A stretch of 64,000 nucleotides of DNA from Roseiarcus sp963835215 (GCA_963835215.1 CAWIES010000002.1:1426001-1490000), one strand, 5' to 3'; positions 44,374 to 57,027 are shown, counted from the first letter of the stretch. Notes: generated by a model from the sequence alone, not told the origin. Translations and numbers: made by a program.

Positions 44374-47300
44374 TCAGTCAATCGCCATCAGGCTCGCGTT
44401 GCCGCCGGCAGCCGCCGTGTTGACGCACAGCGAGCGCTCGCCGAGCAGAAAGTCGAGCGGCGGCGCTTCGCCCTGGCGCAAACGCTGAGCCGACACGCGA
44501 AAGACCGGGGTGATCGGCCCCTCGCGCCGCGCGAGTTCTGCGACCAGATCGGTGAGCGCCGCGCCTTCGCGATCGGTCAGCGCCGCGTTGCAGCGATCGT
44601 CCGCGCCAGCGAGGGCGACGCGCTCGGCCAATTCCCTCGGCAGCGCGGCGACGAGCGCGGCCGCTGGCGCGCCGCGCAGCAGCGCGCGATTGCCGGTCGC
44701 CAGCGCGCAAGCGATCTGCGCGAGCAACGCCGCTTCGCCCAGCGCGTCGCAAAGCACGGCGCCGCGGGGTTCGAGCGAGTAGAGGTTGCGCTCGCCGACC
44801 GGTCCCGGCAATTCGACGCTCGCCCCGCATCGGCTCGACTTGGCGATCTTGAGGCAGAGCACGCCGAGTTCGGCGCCGCCCCGAGCGCCGACGAAATCGG
44901 CGAAGTGGAGCGCCGCCGCGCGCGGCTGGCCGGCGGGCAACTCGGGCCAGTCGAGCGGCGCGGCGGCGAGCAGCCGCTTGAGATAGAGCGGGCCGCCGGC
45001 TTTCGGTCCCGTGCCCGACAGGCCGAGGCCGCCGAACGGCTGCGCGCCGACCACTGCGCCGATGATGTTGCGGTTAACGTAGATATTGCCGGCGGCGAGG
45101 CGCGAGGCGACGAGTTCGACCGTCGAATCGATGCGCGAGTGCACGCCGCCGGTCAGCCCGTAGCCGGTGGCGTCGAGGGCGTCGAGCAGCGCTGGCAGCG
45201 CGTCGCGCTGGTGGCGCAGCACATGCAGCACCGGGCCGAACACCTCGCGGCCGAGGTCGGCGACCGAATTGATCTCGATCAGCGTCGGCGCAGCGAAGAA
45301 GCCGCGCGCGCAATTTGCGCCGAGCGGGGCGGCGGTGGCGGCAAAGCCGCGCCTTCGCATCGCTTCGACATAGGCGTTGAGCCCATCGCGCGCTTCGGCG
45401 CTGATCACCGGGCCGACATCGGCGCTGAGGCGATCCGGCGGGCCGACCGTGAGCTCGCGCATCGCCGACTTCAGCATCGCCAGCATGCGGTCGGCGATGT
45501 CGTCCTGCAGGCACAGCACGCGTAGCGCCGAGCAGCGCTGGCCGGCCGAATCGAAGGCCGAGTCAAGCACGTCGGCGACCACCTGTTCGGGCAAAGCGCG
45601 GAACTGAATCGACGATCAGCGCGTTCTGGCCGCCGGTCTCGGCGATCAGCGGGATCGGCGCGCCGTCGGCTCCGAGCCGCTTGGCGAGCGAGGCGGCGAT
45701 CAGCCGGGCGACCTCGGTCGAGCCGGTGAACATGACGCCGCCGACACCCGGATGGGCGGTCAGCGTCGCGCCCGACCGCGCCGTCGCCGACCAGCAGGAT
45801 GCAGCGCGTCGGCGGGCACGCCCGCTTCGTGCATGCAGCCGCACCCTTCGGCGGCGATCAGCGGCGTCTCCTCGGCCGGCTTGGCGATCGACTGCATTGC
45901 CGGCGGCGAGCGCGGCGGCGATCTGGCCGGTGAAAATCGCGATCGGGAAATTCCACGGGCTGATGCAGGCGACGATTCCGAGCGGCCGATGGGTCGCATT
46001 GTCGAAACATCGGGCCCGCTCACGTTTGCCGCGTAGTAGCGCAGGAAGTCGACCGCTTCGCGCACGTCGCCCAGCGCATTGGGCAGCGTCTTGCCGGCCT
46101 CGCGGCAGATCAGACCGGCGAGGCGCAGCGCCTCAGCTTCCAGGCGCGCCGCGGCGGCGACGAGGATGCGCGCGCGCTCAGCCGGCGCCCGCGCCGCCCA
46201 CGCCGGAGCGCCGCGCGCGGCGGCGGCGAAGGCGCGATCGACCTCGCCGCGCCCGGCCTCGACGACATGGCCGACGATGTCGTCCGCATCGGCGGGGTTG
46301 ACGATCGCGCGCGTCGGCGCGCCTTCGCCCCCTGCGCGCCAGTCGGCGCGCGCGCTGTCGGCGAGCGCATCGGCCAGCGTGGCGAGGCGCGCCTCGTTGC
46401 TGAGATCGAAGCCGGCCGAATTGGCGCGCGCCGGCGCGAACAGCGTCGCCGGGCAGCGCGATCTGCGGATGCGGCGCGCCGAGCGGGGCGAGCGCCCGCG
46501 CCGCCGCGACCGGGTCCTCGATCAGCGCCTCGATCGAGCACATTGGCGTCGGCGATGCGATTGACGAAGGAGCTATTGGCGCCGTTCTCCAGCAGCCGGC
46601 GCACCAGATAGGCGAGCAGCGTTTCGTGCGAGCCGACCGGCGCGTAAATCCGGCACGGTCGGCTCTCGCCGCCAGCGCCGACGATCTGATTGTAGAGCGG
46701 CTCGCCCATGCCATGCAGGCATTGGAACTCATATTGCCCGGCGTAGAAATTCTCGCCCGCCATGGCGTGGACCGTCGCCAGCGTCATCGCGTTGTGGGTG
46801 GCGAACTGCGGAAAGATCGCGTCGGGCGCCGCCAGCAGCCGCTTGGCGCAGGCGAGATAGGAGACGTCGGTGTGGATCTTGCGCGTGAAGACCGAGAAGC
46901 CCTCGAGGCCCTCGACCTGCGCGCGCTTGATCTCGCTGTCCCAATAGGCGCCCTTGACCAGCCGCAGCATGATGCGCCGCTGGGTCGCGCGGGCGAGTTC
47001 GACGATCCAGTCGATGCACCGCCGATAGAGCGCGTTTCTGATAGGCCTGGACGACGAAGCCGACGCCGTTCCAGCCGCGCATTGCCGGATCGCGGCACAG
47101 CGCTTCCAAGCAGGTCGAGCGACAGGTCGAGCCGCTCGGATTCTTCCGCGTCGATGTTAATTCCGACGTCGAGCGAGCGGGCGCGCGACGGCGAGTCCCT
47201 TCAGTCGCGGATAGAGTTCGCTCATCACGCGCTGGCGCTGGCCAAGCGCATAGCGCGGGTGCAGGGCCGAGAGCTTGACCGACAGGCCGGGCCCCTCGTA

Positions 47301-48071
47301 GACGCCGCGGCCGGCCGAGGCGGCGCCGATCGCCTCGAGCGCGCTCTCGATAGGCGGCGAGATAGCGCTCGGCGTCCTCGGCGGTCAGCCGCCGCTTCGC
47401 CGAGCATGTCGTAGGAATAGCGGATAGCCGCGCGCCTCTTGCCGCCTGGCATGGGCGAGCGCCGCTTCGATCGTCTCGCCGCAGACGAATTGTTCGCCGA
47501 GCACGCGCATCGCGATGTCGACGCCGGCGCGGATGATCGGCGCGCCGGAGCGGGCGACCAGCCGGGTCAACGCCGCCGTCAGTCCCTTGTCGTCCGCGGG
47601 CGTGACGAGCTGGCCGGTGATCAGCAGTCCCCAGGTCGCGGCGTTGACGAATGGAGATGGCGAGTGGCCGAGGTGCGCGCGCCAAGCGGCGCCGCCGATC
47701 TTGTCGGCGATCAGCGCGTTGCGCGTCGCCGTGTCGGGCATGCGCAGCAGCGCCTCGCACAGGCACATCAGCGCCACGCCCTCCTGGCTGGAGATGGCGT
47801 ATTCGCGCATCAGGCTCTGCACCAGACCGGGGGTCGGGCGCTCGCGCATCGTCGTGACGAGCTTGCGTGCGAGCGCCTGCGCCCGCTCGACGAGTTCTGG
47901 CGGCAGCTCGGCGGCGGCGGCGAGCGCCGGCACGACTTCGGTCTCGGGGGCGCGGTAGAGCGCATCGATGGCGGCGCGGCGCCCTTCGTGGCGGCTGAGT
48001 TCGGCCGCGAACGCGGCAAAGGGCGTCGCGGGATCGCCGGTGGGCTCGACCCCTGAGTGGTTAACGGTCAC
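44374..48071 (-). pseudogene. putA: Bifunctional proline dehydrogenase / P5C dehydrogenase PutA, multiply frameshifted
   Basis: PutA oxidises proline to glutamate in two steps. The N-terminal helical arm and PRODH barrel span about 48071-46540 (RERPTPGLVQSLMREYAISS, RLVKGAYWDSEIKRAQVEG, FPQFATHNAMTLATVHA, EFQCLHGMGEPLY, GSHETLLAYLVRRLLENGA). The aldehyde dehydrogenase part spans about 46500-44380 with the catalytic Cys in SAGQRCSALRVL at 45532-45534. At least eight frame changes occur between 47430 and 45590, while each end is long and open. The joined length is about 1230 residues. The N-terminus lacks a ribbon-helix-helix DNA-binding domain, so it should not be its own repressor. No putP is adjacent. 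Confidence 0.88.
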
Positions 48072-48311
48072 AGCGCGGCTCCGGCGAAGAGGGCGACCGG
48101 ACCATCATTATACGTCATCGCCGCACCGCTCCATGCTGTCGGCGGCGCCTCACAGTTGCGAATCGGCAACGCTCGCGCGACATTCTCCACAGGCGCCCGC
48201 TTTTCGATTGCTGCACTGCAACATCTCTGCTACTGACTGAAGTGTTAATTTCTGCCGCTGGGGTTTCAGCGCGGCGTCTCGCGCCGTCGCTCGAAACGGC
48301 TGCGAGGACGG

Positions 48312-48602
48312 ATGGCGACGAGCTGGAAGACGAAATGGGGCCCGCGGCGCGTCCGCAAGGATCCCCCGACCCTCGAAGAGGCGCTGATCGCCGCCGAGAG
48401 TCTGACCGAAGACCCGGCCCAACGCATCGAGATCGCCGCCTCGCTGACTGGCGTTTCGGTCGAAGAGGTTACCGCGCTGGCCGCCAAGCGGGCCAACATG
48501 GCGCGCGGCCGCTCGACGCTGGTTGCCGGCCGCAACCGCGCGGTGGTGGTCGAATACCGACGGCCGCGCACGATTCGCACGCCGAGTTCGGTCCGGCGCT
48601 GA
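48312..48602 (+). CDS. Conserved small protein of unknown function
   Basis: A 96-residue cytosolic protein starting MATSWKTKWGPRRVRKDPPT and continuing LEEALIAAESLTEDPAQRIE. This KWGxRRVRxDPPTLEEA pattern with a helical second part (IAASLTGVSVEEVTALAAKR) recurs, to my recollection, as a small conserved protein in Hyphomicrobiales. The C-terminal about 25 residues are basic. It is divergent from putA with a 240-bp control region between them that holds nothing else identifiable. The function is unknown. Confidence 0.75.
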   Translation: MATSWKTKWGPRRVRKDPPTLEEALIAAESLTEDPAQRIEIAASLTGVSVEEVTALAAKRANMARGRSTLVAGRNRAVVVEYRRPRTIRTPSSVRR

Positions 48603-48724
48603 CGAGCCCGCCCCGTTCCATCCCGCCCCGCGATCACGTGTTCGCTATCGCGGCGCCACTGGGTCGGAGCGGAAAAGCACGATTCCGCCTTTCCCTCAAC
48701 GCCCGCGCATTGTAGCAAGCCGCA

Positions 48725-50510
48725 ATGCTCGATCGGCTCGATAGCCAGCCTCCGACCGGCGCCGCCCGCATGCTCGCGCGGCTCGTCGCCGATTTCGGCC
48801 GCGAGCACAAATGGGGCTACGCGCTGAGCGTCGTCCTGCTCGGGCTGGTCGCGCTCTCCAACACCGGCGTCGCGCTGCTGCTCAAGCCGGTGGTTAACGG
48901 CCTCGTCAGAGTCGAAAAGCTTGGCGACGTCCGGCTGATGGCGCTCGAGGCGTTTGGCCTGTTCGTGCTGCGCGGGGCCGCCACCTACGGCTCGATGGTG
49001 ACCCTGGCGCGCATTGGCAATCGCATCGTCGCCTCCGCCCAGCGCCGCGTGTTCGACCGCTTGCTCGATCAGAACCTTATTTTCTTTCAGGACCGTCACT
49101 CGAGCGAGTTCATCGCCCGCCTGGCGATCGCCGCCAACGGCGTGCGCGACACGCTGCAGATCCTGGTGCAGAGCGCCGCGCGCGATGTGCTGACGGTCGT
49201 CGGGATGGCGGCGGTGATGATCTATCAGGACCCGCTGGTCGCCATCGGCGCCCTGTGCGTTCTGCCGCCGCTGAGCTACCTGATCGGGCGTATTCTCAAG
49301 CGAGTGCGCAAGTTCGCCAGGCGCTCCTATCAAAGCTCGACCGACATTATGCAGACCATGGCCGAGACGGTGCTGGGCGCGCGCATCGTCAAGGCGTTCG
49401 GTCTCGAAGGAGAGATGCGCGCGCGCATGGGCGCGGCGATTCGCGGCGTCGAGGGCTCGGCAAACCGCATCGCGGTGGGCGCCGGCCTGACCACGTTCGT
49501 CGCCGATTCGCTCGCTGGCGCGGCGATCGGCTTCGCCATCTACTACGGTTCATGGCGAGTGAACGTGCTGCATGCCGATCCCGGCTCGTTCGTCTCCTTC
49601 CTTGGCGCGCTGCTGCTCGCCTACGAGCCCGCCAAGCGGCTCAGCCGTTTCCCGGTCGATATCCAGGGCGGTCTGGTCGGCGCGTCGAAGATTTACGAAG
49701 TGCTCGAACTCGCCGCCCGGCGAGGCGGCCCAGCCGGGCGCGCCGGGGCTGATCGTCAGCGAGGGGCGCGTTGCGCTCGCGGCCGCGCATTTCGCCTATC
49801 GGCCGGGCGAAGACGCCATCAACGGCGTCGATCTCATCGCCGAGCCCAACCAGACGACGGCGCTGGTCGGCCCCTCGGGTGGCGGCAAGTCGACTATTCT
49901 TGGCGTCATTCAGCGTTTCTATGCGTTGAGCGGCGGACAAGCGACGATCGACGGCCAGGATGTCGCGCTCGTCGATCTCGCTTCGCTGCGGGCGAAGATC
50001 GCCTTCGTCTCGCAAGACGTTTTCCTGTTTCGCGGCTCGATTCGCGACAACATCGCCTTGGGGCGCAAGGGCGCCACGGAAGCGGAGATCGTCGAGGCGG
50101 CGCGCCGCGCCAATGCGCATGATTTCATCATGAGCTTCGCCGCAGGCTACGATGCCGCGGTCGGCGAGCAGGGCGCGCAGCTTTCGGGCGGACAGCGCCA
50201 ACGCATCGCCATCGCTCGCGCGATCCTCAAGAACGCGCCGATCCTGCTACTCGACGAGCCGACGGCCGCGCTCGACTCCGAGTCGGAGCGCGAGGTGCAG
50301 GCGGCGCTCGACGCTTTGCGGGTCGGGCGCACGACGATGGTCGTCGCTCATCGTCTGCAGACGATCGTCGGCGCCGACCGCATCTATGTGATCGAGAAGG
50401 GCAGGGCGATCGAATCGGGCTCGCATCATGAGCTCGTCGCTCGCGGCGGCGCCTATTGCGCCTTCTTCGCCGCTCAGTTCGGACCGGGCGCGCTCAGGTC
50501 ACTCGCCTGA
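48725..50510 (+). pseudogene. MsbA-like ABC exporter (lipid A/lipid flippase type), one frameshift
   Basis: A half-transporter of about 594 residues. The membrane domain (about 1-320) has six helices and is in one frame; after a slip near 49720 the nucleotide-binding domain continues in the next with Walker A GPSGGGKST, Q-loop IAFVSQDVFLFRGSIRDNI, signature AQLSGGQRQRIAIARAIL, Walker B LLLDEPTAALDSESE and H-loop VVAHRLQTI. The overall architecture is MsbA-like, so lipid A or another lipid is the expected cargo, but relatives also export polysaccharide precursors or peptides. A convergent O-antigen-ligase-like gene lies 26 bp downstream, hinting at envelope polysaccharide functions. Confidence 0.87.
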
Positions 50511-50535
50511 CGGTCACGGGCTATGGACAAGTGCT

Positions 50536-51768
50536 TTAGAAGTGCGCGAGGCCCGCGGCCGAAGGGCGCGTCGTGCGATATTGGCTGTGGGCCGCGGCGC
50601 CCAGCGAAACGGCGGCGATCGCCAGCAGCGTGACCCAAGTCATCTGCGCCAGCCCCTCCGACAGAAACGCCAGCGTTAGGCAGGAGGCGAGGCTCGCCGC
50701 CAGATAGGGCGCGAACCGCGCCGGCGCGCGCCCGATCGCGCGAAAGGCGAACCAGATGCTCGCCGCGGCGGCGATGGCGCCGAGCACGCCGAATTCGTAC
50801 CAGATTTCGAACAGGGCGACTCGCGGGGTCGCGGCCGGCAGCAGGAGGGCGTCGACGCCGCGCACCACTGTATCGACGCCGTGGCCGGTCACCAGCCGCG
50901 GCGCGTCATGCAGGATGAGGCTGGCGGCGGCGGCGATCTCTGCGTAGGGCTGGCCAAGACTGCCGAGCTTGGCGTGAAACACCACACGGCTCACCGTCGG
51001 CGCGACGGCGAGCAGGATCGGCGTCGCAAAGATCAGGGCGACGATTGCTCGGCCGACCTCGCGCACTGTGCGCTCGACGTCGGAGACGGCGAACGACAGA
51101 ACCGAGATGCCGGCAAGCAGCGCCGTGGTGACCGGCCCGTCGCCGATGGCGAAGGCGTAGATGAGTCCGAGCAGCATCAGCGTGCGCGCGTAGCCATTGC
51201 GACCGCGCGCCGCGAGGCCGCCCATCGCCGGAAACAACAGCACCGCCATGGCGACGCCGCCCGCCTCGATGCGTCCGGCATCCGCCGTCAGGCCCTGCTG
51301 TTCGGCGACCCACAAGGCGAAGATCGTCACCATCAGCAGCAGCACGCCGATGGGAAAGAGATAGAGGTCGGTGGCGCGCAGGTGTTCGCGCGCGGTGACG
51401 ATGACCGCCGTCGCGGCGAGCGAGGTCATGGCGATCTTCAGCAGGCGTTGCGCGCCGGGCGCCGGGAATGGGGTCCAGAGCAGCGACAGCACGGCCCAGG
51501 CGAATAGCGCCGTCGCCGCCCAGGCGACGGGCGAAGAGGCAAGCGCCCGCAGGCGCGGCCCAAGCCCGGCGACCGGATCGAGCGTGGCGGCCACCAGCAG
51601 GAGCGCGACGGCGACCGGGAAAAGGACGAACATCGCGCGCGACGACAAGGTCGCCGCGCTCGGCGCGGCGAGCGCCAGCACGGCGTAGCCAATGCGCGAG
51701 AGCAACTGCGCCGCGTCCGTCGCAGCATCGCCACCCGATGTATCCGTGAACTGAGCCATATCGATCAA
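50536..51768 (-). CDS. O-antigen ligase family membrane protein (WaaL/Wzy-like)
   Basis: A 410-residue polytopic protein with about 11 membrane helices. The large loop has the O-antigen ligase hallmarks LVTGHGVDTVVRGVDALL and PRVALFEIWYEFGVLGAI, which match the conserved GxG and E-x-G motifs. It could attach O-antigen to lipid A core, polymerise surface polysaccharide or transfer another glycan. It is convergent with the MsbA-like exporter, both suggesting an envelope role. The family is broad, so the substrate remains open. The start is the ATG before IDMAQFTD. Confidence 0.8.
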   Translation of the reverse strand: MIDMAQFTDTSGGDAATDAAQLLSRIGYAVLALAAPSAATLSSRAMFVLFPVAVALLLVAATLDPVAGLGPRLRALASSPVAWAATALFAWAVLSLLWTPFPAPGAQRLLKIAMTSLAATAVIVTAREHLRATDLYLFPIGVLLLMVTIFALWVAEQQGLTADAGRIEAGGVAMAVLLFPAMGGLAARGRNGYARTLMLLGLIYAFAIGDGPVTTALLAGISVLSFAVSDVERTVREVGRAIVALIFATPILLAVAPTVSRVVFHAKLGSLGQPYAEIAAAASLILHDAPRLVTGHGVDTVVRGVDALLLPAATPRVALFEIWYEFGVLGAIAAAASIWFAFRAIGRAPARFAPYLAASLASCLTLAFLSEGLAQMTWVTLLAIAAVSLGAAAHSQYRTTRPSAAGLAHF

Positions 51769-51951
51769 CCCATGCGCTTATTGTCGTTATACGGCGCCGC
51801 AGCAGCATGAACTGTGCGATTGGGGCAACAGTGTTGCGCCAAAATTGAGGGTGTAACGGCCGATGATCGGACGATTGAGCGGCGGGCGCGCCTTGACGCT
51901 CCGGCCCCGATCGGGCGTTGTCGCGGGCGAAAGTCAGGTCCGCACGCCCCG

Positions 51952-52812
51952 ATGAACGAAAGCGCCTCGTTTCGCGCCGCCGCCGACGCGGCCGACTCCG
52001 CCATGCGCCAGCGCGCTCGCGGCGAGGCGCGCGCGCGCTTCGAGCGGGCCGGGGCGCGCAGCGAGGCGGCGCAGGCGTTCGAGACGGGCGGGCTGAGGCT
52101 GCGATTTCCCCGCGCCGAGGCCGAATGCGAGGCGGTGTTGGTTAACACCGGCGGCGGCATGGCGGGTGGCGACAGGGCAAAGATCGAGATGGCCGTCGGC
52201 GCAAATGCGCGCGCCTTCGTCACCACCCAGTCGGCTGAGAAAATCTACCGCTGCGAGCGCGAGCCGGTGCGGGTCGAGACGACCTTAACCGTCGAGAGCG
52301 GCGGGGCGCTGGTCTGGGCGCCGCAGGAGACGCTGCTGTTCGAGAGCGCGGCGCTGGAGCGCCGCCTGGAGGCCGACGTCGCCGCCGACGCCTCACTGAT
52401 CATCGTTGAGGGGATCGTCTTCGGGCGTCTCGCGTTCGGCGAGACGGAGATCGCCGCCAAGCTGTCTGATCGTTGGCGGGTGCGACGGGCGGGCCGGCTG
52501 GTTTTCGCCGAGGCGCTGCGGCTCGCCGACGCGGCCGCGACGCTCGATCGGCCGGCGGTTGGGGCCGGCGCGCGGGCGGTCGCGACCATCCTGTGCGTGG
52601 CGCCCGACGCGGAGGCGTCGGCGCCCAAATTGCGGGCGGCGCTAGAGGCGGTCGCCGCCGAGCCGGGCGAGCGTCTCGACATCGGCGCCAGCGGTTTCGA
52701 TGGACTGGCGACGGCGCGGCTCGCCTCGCCTTCGCCGAGCCGATTGCGCGCGGCGCTGATCGCGGCCATGCTGGCTTTGCGCGGGCGCGAGGCGCCGCGG
52801 GTCTGGTCGTAG
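51952..52812 (+). CDS. ureD: Urease accessory protein UreD
   Basis: A 286-residue chaperone that, with UreF and UreG, loads nickel into apo-urease. Segments typical of UreD are AVLVNTGGGMAGGDRAKIEM, RAFVTTQSAEKIYRCE, GGALVWAPQETLLFESAALE and LIIVEGIVFGRLAFGE. The start at the ATG before NESASFRAAADAAD is preferred to an in-frame ATG 138 bp upstream, which gives a non-homologous leader. It opens a ureD-ureAB-ureC operon. UreE, UreF and UreG genes are not found after ureC, so they must lie elsewhere. Confidence 0.92.
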   Translation: MNESASFRAAADAADSAMRQRARGEARARFERAGARSEAAQAFETGGLRLRFPRAEAECEAVLVNTGGGMAGGDRAKIEMAVGANARAFVTTQSAEKIYRCEREPVRVETTLTVESGGALVWAPQETLLFESAALERRLEADVAADASLIIVEGIVFGRLAFGETEIAAKLSDRWRVRRAGRLVFAEALRLADAAATLDRPAVGAGARAVATILCVAPDAEASAPKLRAALEAVAAEPGERLDIGASGFDGLATARLASPSPSRLRAALIAAMLALRGREAPRVWS

Positions 52813-52859
52813 CGGCGAGAATTTTGCTTCGTTCGCCCACGAAGCTTACGGGGGCCTTG

Positions 52860-53480
52860 ATGAATTTGACGCCACGCGAAAAGGACAAGCTGCTGATCGC
52901 CATGGCGGCGATCGTCGCGCGCCGCCGCCTCGAGCGCGGCGTGAAGCTCAACCACCCCGAGGCGGTGGCGCTGATCACCGATTTCGTCGTTGAAGGCGCG
53001 CGCGATGGCCGCAGCGTCGCCGAATTGATGGAGGCGGGCGGGCGCGTGCTGAACGCCAATCAGGTGATGGACGGGATCGCCGCGATGATCCATGACATTC
53101 AGGTCGAGGCGACGTTTCCCGACGGCACCAAGCTCGTCACCGTCCACAATCCGATCCGCGGCGCCGACGACAAACTCGTTCCGGGCGAGACGTCGGTTGC
53201 GCCCGGCGACATCGTGATGAACGAGGGCCGCGACACGATCACGCTCGAAGTCGCCAACGCCGGCGACCGGCCGATCCAGGTCGGCTCGCACTATCATTTT
53301 TTCGAGACCAATCCGGGGCTGAAGTTCAACCGCGCCAAGGCGCGCGGCTTCCGCCTCGATATCCCCGCCGGCACGGCGATCCGCTTCGAGCCCGGCCAGA
53401 AGCGCGAAGTGCGCCTCGTCGCGCTGGCGGGCAAGCGTCAGGCGATTGGTTTCCGCGGGGAGGTGATGGGGAAAGTCTAA
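52860..53480 (+). CDS. Fused urease gamma-beta subunit
   Basis: A 206-residue protein joining the gamma subunit (about 1-99, MNLTPREKDKLLIAMAAIVA through VEATFPDGTKLVTVHNPI) to the beta subunit (about 110-206, VPGETSVAPGDIVMNEGRD, then VGSHYHFFETNPGLKFNRAK and AGTAIRFEPGQKREVRLV) by a short linker. Urease gamma and beta are separate in most bacteria and fused in Helicobacter and in some alphaproteobacteria, so ureAB-type naming applies. The frame is open without gaps and lies 47 bp after ureD. It combines with UreC into the urea-hydrolysing nickel enzyme. Confidence 0.93.
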   Translation: MNLTPREKDKLLIAMAAIVARRRLERGVKLNHPEAVALITDFVVEGARDGRSVAELMEAGGRVLNANQVMDGIAAMIHDIQVEATFPDGTKLVTVHNPIRGADDKLVPGETSVAPGDIVMNEGRDTITLEVANAGDRPIQVGSHYHFFETNPGLKFNRAKARGFRLDIPAGTAIRFEPGQKREVRLVALAGKRQAIGFRGEVMGKV

Positions 53481-53507
53481 CCCTCGCGCCCCTTCGCCGA
53501 CCGACCC

Positions 53508-53551
53508 CTCATCCGGCGCTTCGCGCCACCTTCTCCCGCAAGGGGAGAAGG
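53508..53551. repeat. Intergenic hairpin repeat, short form
   Basis: CCCTCATCCGGCGCTTCGCG continuing into CACCTTCTCCCGCAAGGGGA. It sits between ureAB and ureC inside the urease operon, so it must be transcribed through and may form an RNA hairpin. Confidence 0.75.
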
Positions 53552-53570
53552 AAAGATCCCGAGACCCATC

Positions 53571-55293
<1,723 letters not shown>

Positions 55294-55314
55294 GGTGGGC
55301 GGAGGGATGAGGAT

Positions 55315-55427
55315 TGGCGCCGTCCCTCCGGGTCAAGCCCGGCCATGACGGTGACAACGGCGTTGCGGCCCACACCCCATCCGTCTCGCTTCGCGAGTCA
55401 CCTTCCCCAGCTTCGCTGGAGAAGGAG
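55315..55427. repeat. Two adjacent hairpin repeats (REP-like and TTCTCC-type)
   Basis: The GGGTCAAGCCCGGCCATGAC element at 55329-55352 belongs to the family seen at 2241-2366, and CTTCCCCAGCTTCGCTGGAG near 55403-55425 is a relative of the TTCTCCCGC family. They fill the space between the ureC stop and the convergent GYF-domain gene and could terminate both. Relatives of the second element lie at 56466-56495 and 56988-57018. Confidence 0.65.
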
Positions 55428-55438
55428 CAGTCGCCCCT

Positions 55439-56326
55439 TCATACCATCTTGGCCCCGACCACGGCGACGTGGAACTGCGAGATGATCCAGCGCGCCATCC
55501 ACGCCGCGACCCAGGGGATCGGGATGATGAAGCAGCAGGCGAAGATCGTCACCCACATGCGCCACAGAATCGAGAGGCCGGCGCCGCGGAACTCGAAGGC
55601 CAAGCCGCCTTCGATGTTGCTGCTCAGCCAGCGATAATAGGCGGCGAGAACCCAGGCCCAGCCGATGATCGTCACGAAAGAGAGCAAATAGAACGCCATC
55701 CAGCCAAAGTTCATCCAGAATCCGCCTTTGAACGCCAAGGGGTTGACGCCTTCGGGCGGCCTGAGCTTGGCGCAGAACCACTTGATGACGAAATAGCCGA
55801 GCGCCACGCTCACTGGCAGCGCCACGATCTGGACGTAATGAATCTGGCCAGCAACAAGCAGGATCGCCTGGAGGACGAACACCCACCAGATGTCGCCCGC
55901 CTTGCCATCGAAGCCGAAGGGGCGTCCGTCTGGCAACTTCGTTGTTTCGCCAAAGTAGCGCCACATCAACGGGCCGGTCCACGGCGCCGGAACGATCAGC
56001 GCGCTGCCGAGGGCGTTGACGAGGGCGCGCCAGAAAAAGCCCCAGACGCGCAACTCCGAGATCAAGCCCGATCCCTCGGCGGGGGTCGTCGCGACGGCCG
56101 CAGGGCGATAGGGGGTTGTCGCGCGCGGTGGCGGCGACGCAGCGGCGGTAGGGAACAGACCGCGCAGCACCGCGACCTGATCGGCCGGCGCCCATTCCGC
56201 CATGCCCTCCATCCAGACTAGCGTCGAAGCGGCGATGGCGCGGCTGGCGATCAGATCGCGCGCCTGATCGAGCCCGACCGGCCCGCTGTTGGTTCCTGTT
56301 GCGTTGACGTACCAGATGCCAGCCAT
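55439..56326 (-). CDS. GYF-domain, multi-helix membrane protein
   Basis: 295 residues. The N-terminal 65 residues form a GYF_2-type domain (WYVNATGTNSGPVGLDQARD, then VWMEGMAEWAPADQV) that usually binds proline-rich or membrane partners. The remainder has four or more membrane helices and segments typical of DUF898-like proteins (KWFCAKLRPPEGVNPLAFKG, YYRWLSSNIEGGLAFEFRG). GYF plus such a membrane part is a recurrent architecture in alphaproteobacteria. No enzymatic motif is visible. It is convergent with ureC and stands alone. The start is the ATG before AGIWYVNATG. Confidence 0.78.
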   Translation of the reverse strand: MAGIWYVNATGTNSGPVGLDQARDLIASRAIAASTLVWMEGMAEWAPADQVAVLRGLFPTAAASPPPRATTPYRPAAVATTPAEGSGLISELRVWGFFWRALVNALGSALIVPAPWTGPLMWRYFGETTKLPDGRPFGFDGKAGDIWWVFVLQAILLVAGQIHYVQIVALPVSVALGYFVIKWFCAKLRPPEGVNPLAFKGGFWMNFGWMAFYLLSFVTIIGWAWVLAAYYRWLSSNIEGGLAFEFRGAGLSILWRMWVTIFACCFIIPIPWVAAWMARWIISQFHVAVVGAKMV

Positions 56327-56583
56327 TGAGCGCTCCCCCTCGCGAACCATCGATCCGGCTTGTAGCGGCAGGCGCAAGATCGAGTCGCCGCGCCATCGAT
56401 CCCCTGAGCGAAGATTCTCCGAGCGGCCGACGCCGTCAAGGGCGCGCGCTCACAAGCAGCGAGCGCCACTTCCCCAGCTTCGCGGGAGAAGTGGGCGTGG
56501 TCCTGGCCGCTTGCGCTTGCGGCCGCCCGATCGCATCCTCGTCGCGCCGCACGCAGGCGCGGCGACAGCAAGGGACGCTCGCT

Positions 56584-56985
56584 ATGACACCCGAAGGCCT
56601 CATAGTCGGTTCAAGCGATTTCGATCCCAAGGAAACGATGGATCGGCTCATCTCCGCGATCACGCGCCGGGGCGCGGCGGTGCTGGCGCGTATCGACCAC
56701 GCCGCGGCGGCGAGCGCGGTCGGGTTGGCGCTGCGCCCGACCGAGGTCGTTATTTTTGGCAATCCGCGCGCGGGCACGCCGCTGATGCAGGCGGCGCAGA
56801 CGATGGGGATCGATCTGCCGCTGCGGGCGCTCGTCTGGCGCGACGAAGCGGGGCGGACTTGGCTAGGCTACAATGATCCCGCGTGGCTCGCGCGTCGCCA
56901 CGGCGCCGAGGCTGGGCATGAGCCGAGTTTGCGCGCGATGACGGATTTCCTCGCGGCGGTCGCGCAGGAAGCGACGAGGAATTGA
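56584..56985 (+). CDS. DUF302 domain protein
   Basis: A 133-residue protein consisting of the DUF302 fold: MTPEGLIVGSSDFDPKETMD, ISAITRRGAAVLARIDHAAA, PTEVVIFGNPRAGTPLMQAA and LRALVWRDEAGRTWLGYNDP. The function is unknown. There is no signal peptide. An in-frame ATG 258 bp upstream adds a non-homologous, arginine-rich leader that overlaps repeat sequence. It stands between hairpin repeats and converges on degP. Confidence 0.85.
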   Translation: MTPEGLIVGSSDFDPKETMDRLISAITRRGAAVLARIDHAAAASAVGLALRPTEVVIFGNPRAGTPLMQAAQTMGIDLPLRALVWRDEAGRTWLGYNDPAWLARRHGAEAGHEPSLRAMTDFLAAVAQEATRN

Positions 56986-57027
56986 GCGCCCCTTCTCCAG
57001 CAAAGCTGGAGAAGGGGAGTTGCTTCC

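Noticed and set aside
44374..48071. putA as a cluster of separate genes on the reverse strand
   Set aside because: The pieces follow the PutA domain order exactly and join through single-base slips, so one broken gene is the better reading.
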